In this document: positions 6,669 through 6,720 of the stretch, in pieces
How the letters are laid out: each line of letters starts with the position of its first letter
How positions within the stretch are numbered: position 1 is the first letter of the stretch
Assembly (NCBI GenBank): GCA_964541525.1
Contig: CAZIQF010000047.1
Span: 1-6,720 of the forward strand
Direction of reading: 5' to 3'
DNA from: UBA1737 sp964541525
GTDB lineage: Bacteria; Bacillota_I; Bacilli_A; ML615J-28; CAG-313
Length of the DNA: 6,720 nucleotides
The notes under the pieces: generated by a model
Databases searched by the model: none
What the model saw: only the letters and a program-made list of their open reading frames with translations
Told to the model about the DNA's origin: nothing
Position numbers and translations under genes: made by a program

Positions 6669-6704
6669 TCGTATAATAAAGTTGAAATCAACATTATTAT
6701 ACGA
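6669..6704. repeat. 36-bp near-perfect inverted repeat in the operon leader
   Basis: The arms are 6669-6685 and 6688-6704 (17 bp each) around a 2-bp centre. 16 of 17 positions pair; the only mismatch is A6680 against A6693. Each arm carries a TATAAT hexamer, one per strand (plus 6672-6677, minus 6696-6701). The repeat lies 23 bp upstream of the priA ATG. It could be an operator, a hairpin in the 5' leader, or an A+T-rich terminator of the upstream transcription unit. The plus-strand side has a T-rich run (6705-6714), but the minus-strand side has none. Confidence 0.8.
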
Positions 6705-6720
6705 TTTTCATTTTGTGATA
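6696..6720 (-). promoter_or_regulatory. Putative promoter of the priA-rlmD operon (partial)
   Basis: A consensus TATAAT on the minus strand lies at 6696-6701, which would start transcription near 6688-6690 and give a leader of about 45 nt. With a 17-nt spacer the -35 hexamer would fall at 6719-6724, so nearly all of it is outside the window and cannot be checked. The hexamer lies inside the palindrome, so its presence may reflect the symmetry and not promoter function. Confidence 0.4.

Noticed and set aside
6305..6676. 123-codon open frame on the plus strand opposite the start of priA
   Set aside because: It lies antisense to the well-conserved N-terminal domain of PriA, has no Shine-Dalgarno, and its translation shows no recognisable domain; long antisense frames are expected in A+T-rich coding DNA.

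Overview
The window is a very A+T-rich piece of bacterial chromosome (roughly 30% G+C by eye). It is almost filled by one five-gene operon read entirely on the minus strand, right to left: priA, fmt, a pgpA/yutG-type phosphatase, sdaA and rlmD. Base composition, the priA-fmt linkage, a soluble YutG/LtrC-type PgpA and an RlmD with a 4-Cys cluster all suggest a low-GC Bacillota lineage (Bacilli, or a group near the Mollicutes). I cannot place it more precisely. All five genes read through at plausible length without TGA codons. The two tryptophans are both TGG, and the stops are three TAG and two TAA.

Layout from the 5' end of the operon: positions 6646-6720 hold the leader, with a 36-bp near-perfect palindrome that contains a TATAAT box on each strand, then a good Shine-Dalgarno for priA. 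priA (6645-4324) is followed by fmt (4315-3401), pgpA (3388-2855), sdaA (2852-1641) and rlmD (about 1657-206). The gaps are 8, 12 and 2 bp, and the last junction overlaps, so translation is probably coupled. Positions 1-205 are non-coding. They contain a possible folded 3' RNA (90-193) and a promoter-like sequence firing off the left edge.

The genes are housekeeping functions from different pathways: replication restart (PriA), formylation of initiator tRNA (Fmt), the last step of phosphatidylglycerol synthesis (PgpA), serine breakdown to pyruvate (SdaA) and m5U modification of 23S rRNA (RlmD). Def and RsmB, which often lie with priA-fmt in Bacillota, are absent.

The most striking point is that PriA keeps its full length, its DNA-binding parts and all eight zinc cysteines, but has lost every helicase/ATPase signature I can align. 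It looks like a PriA pseudohelicase under selection as a structural protein. Lesser points are a compact single-chain SdaA without the C-terminal cysteine, the palindromic leader, and the putative 3' RNA fold.
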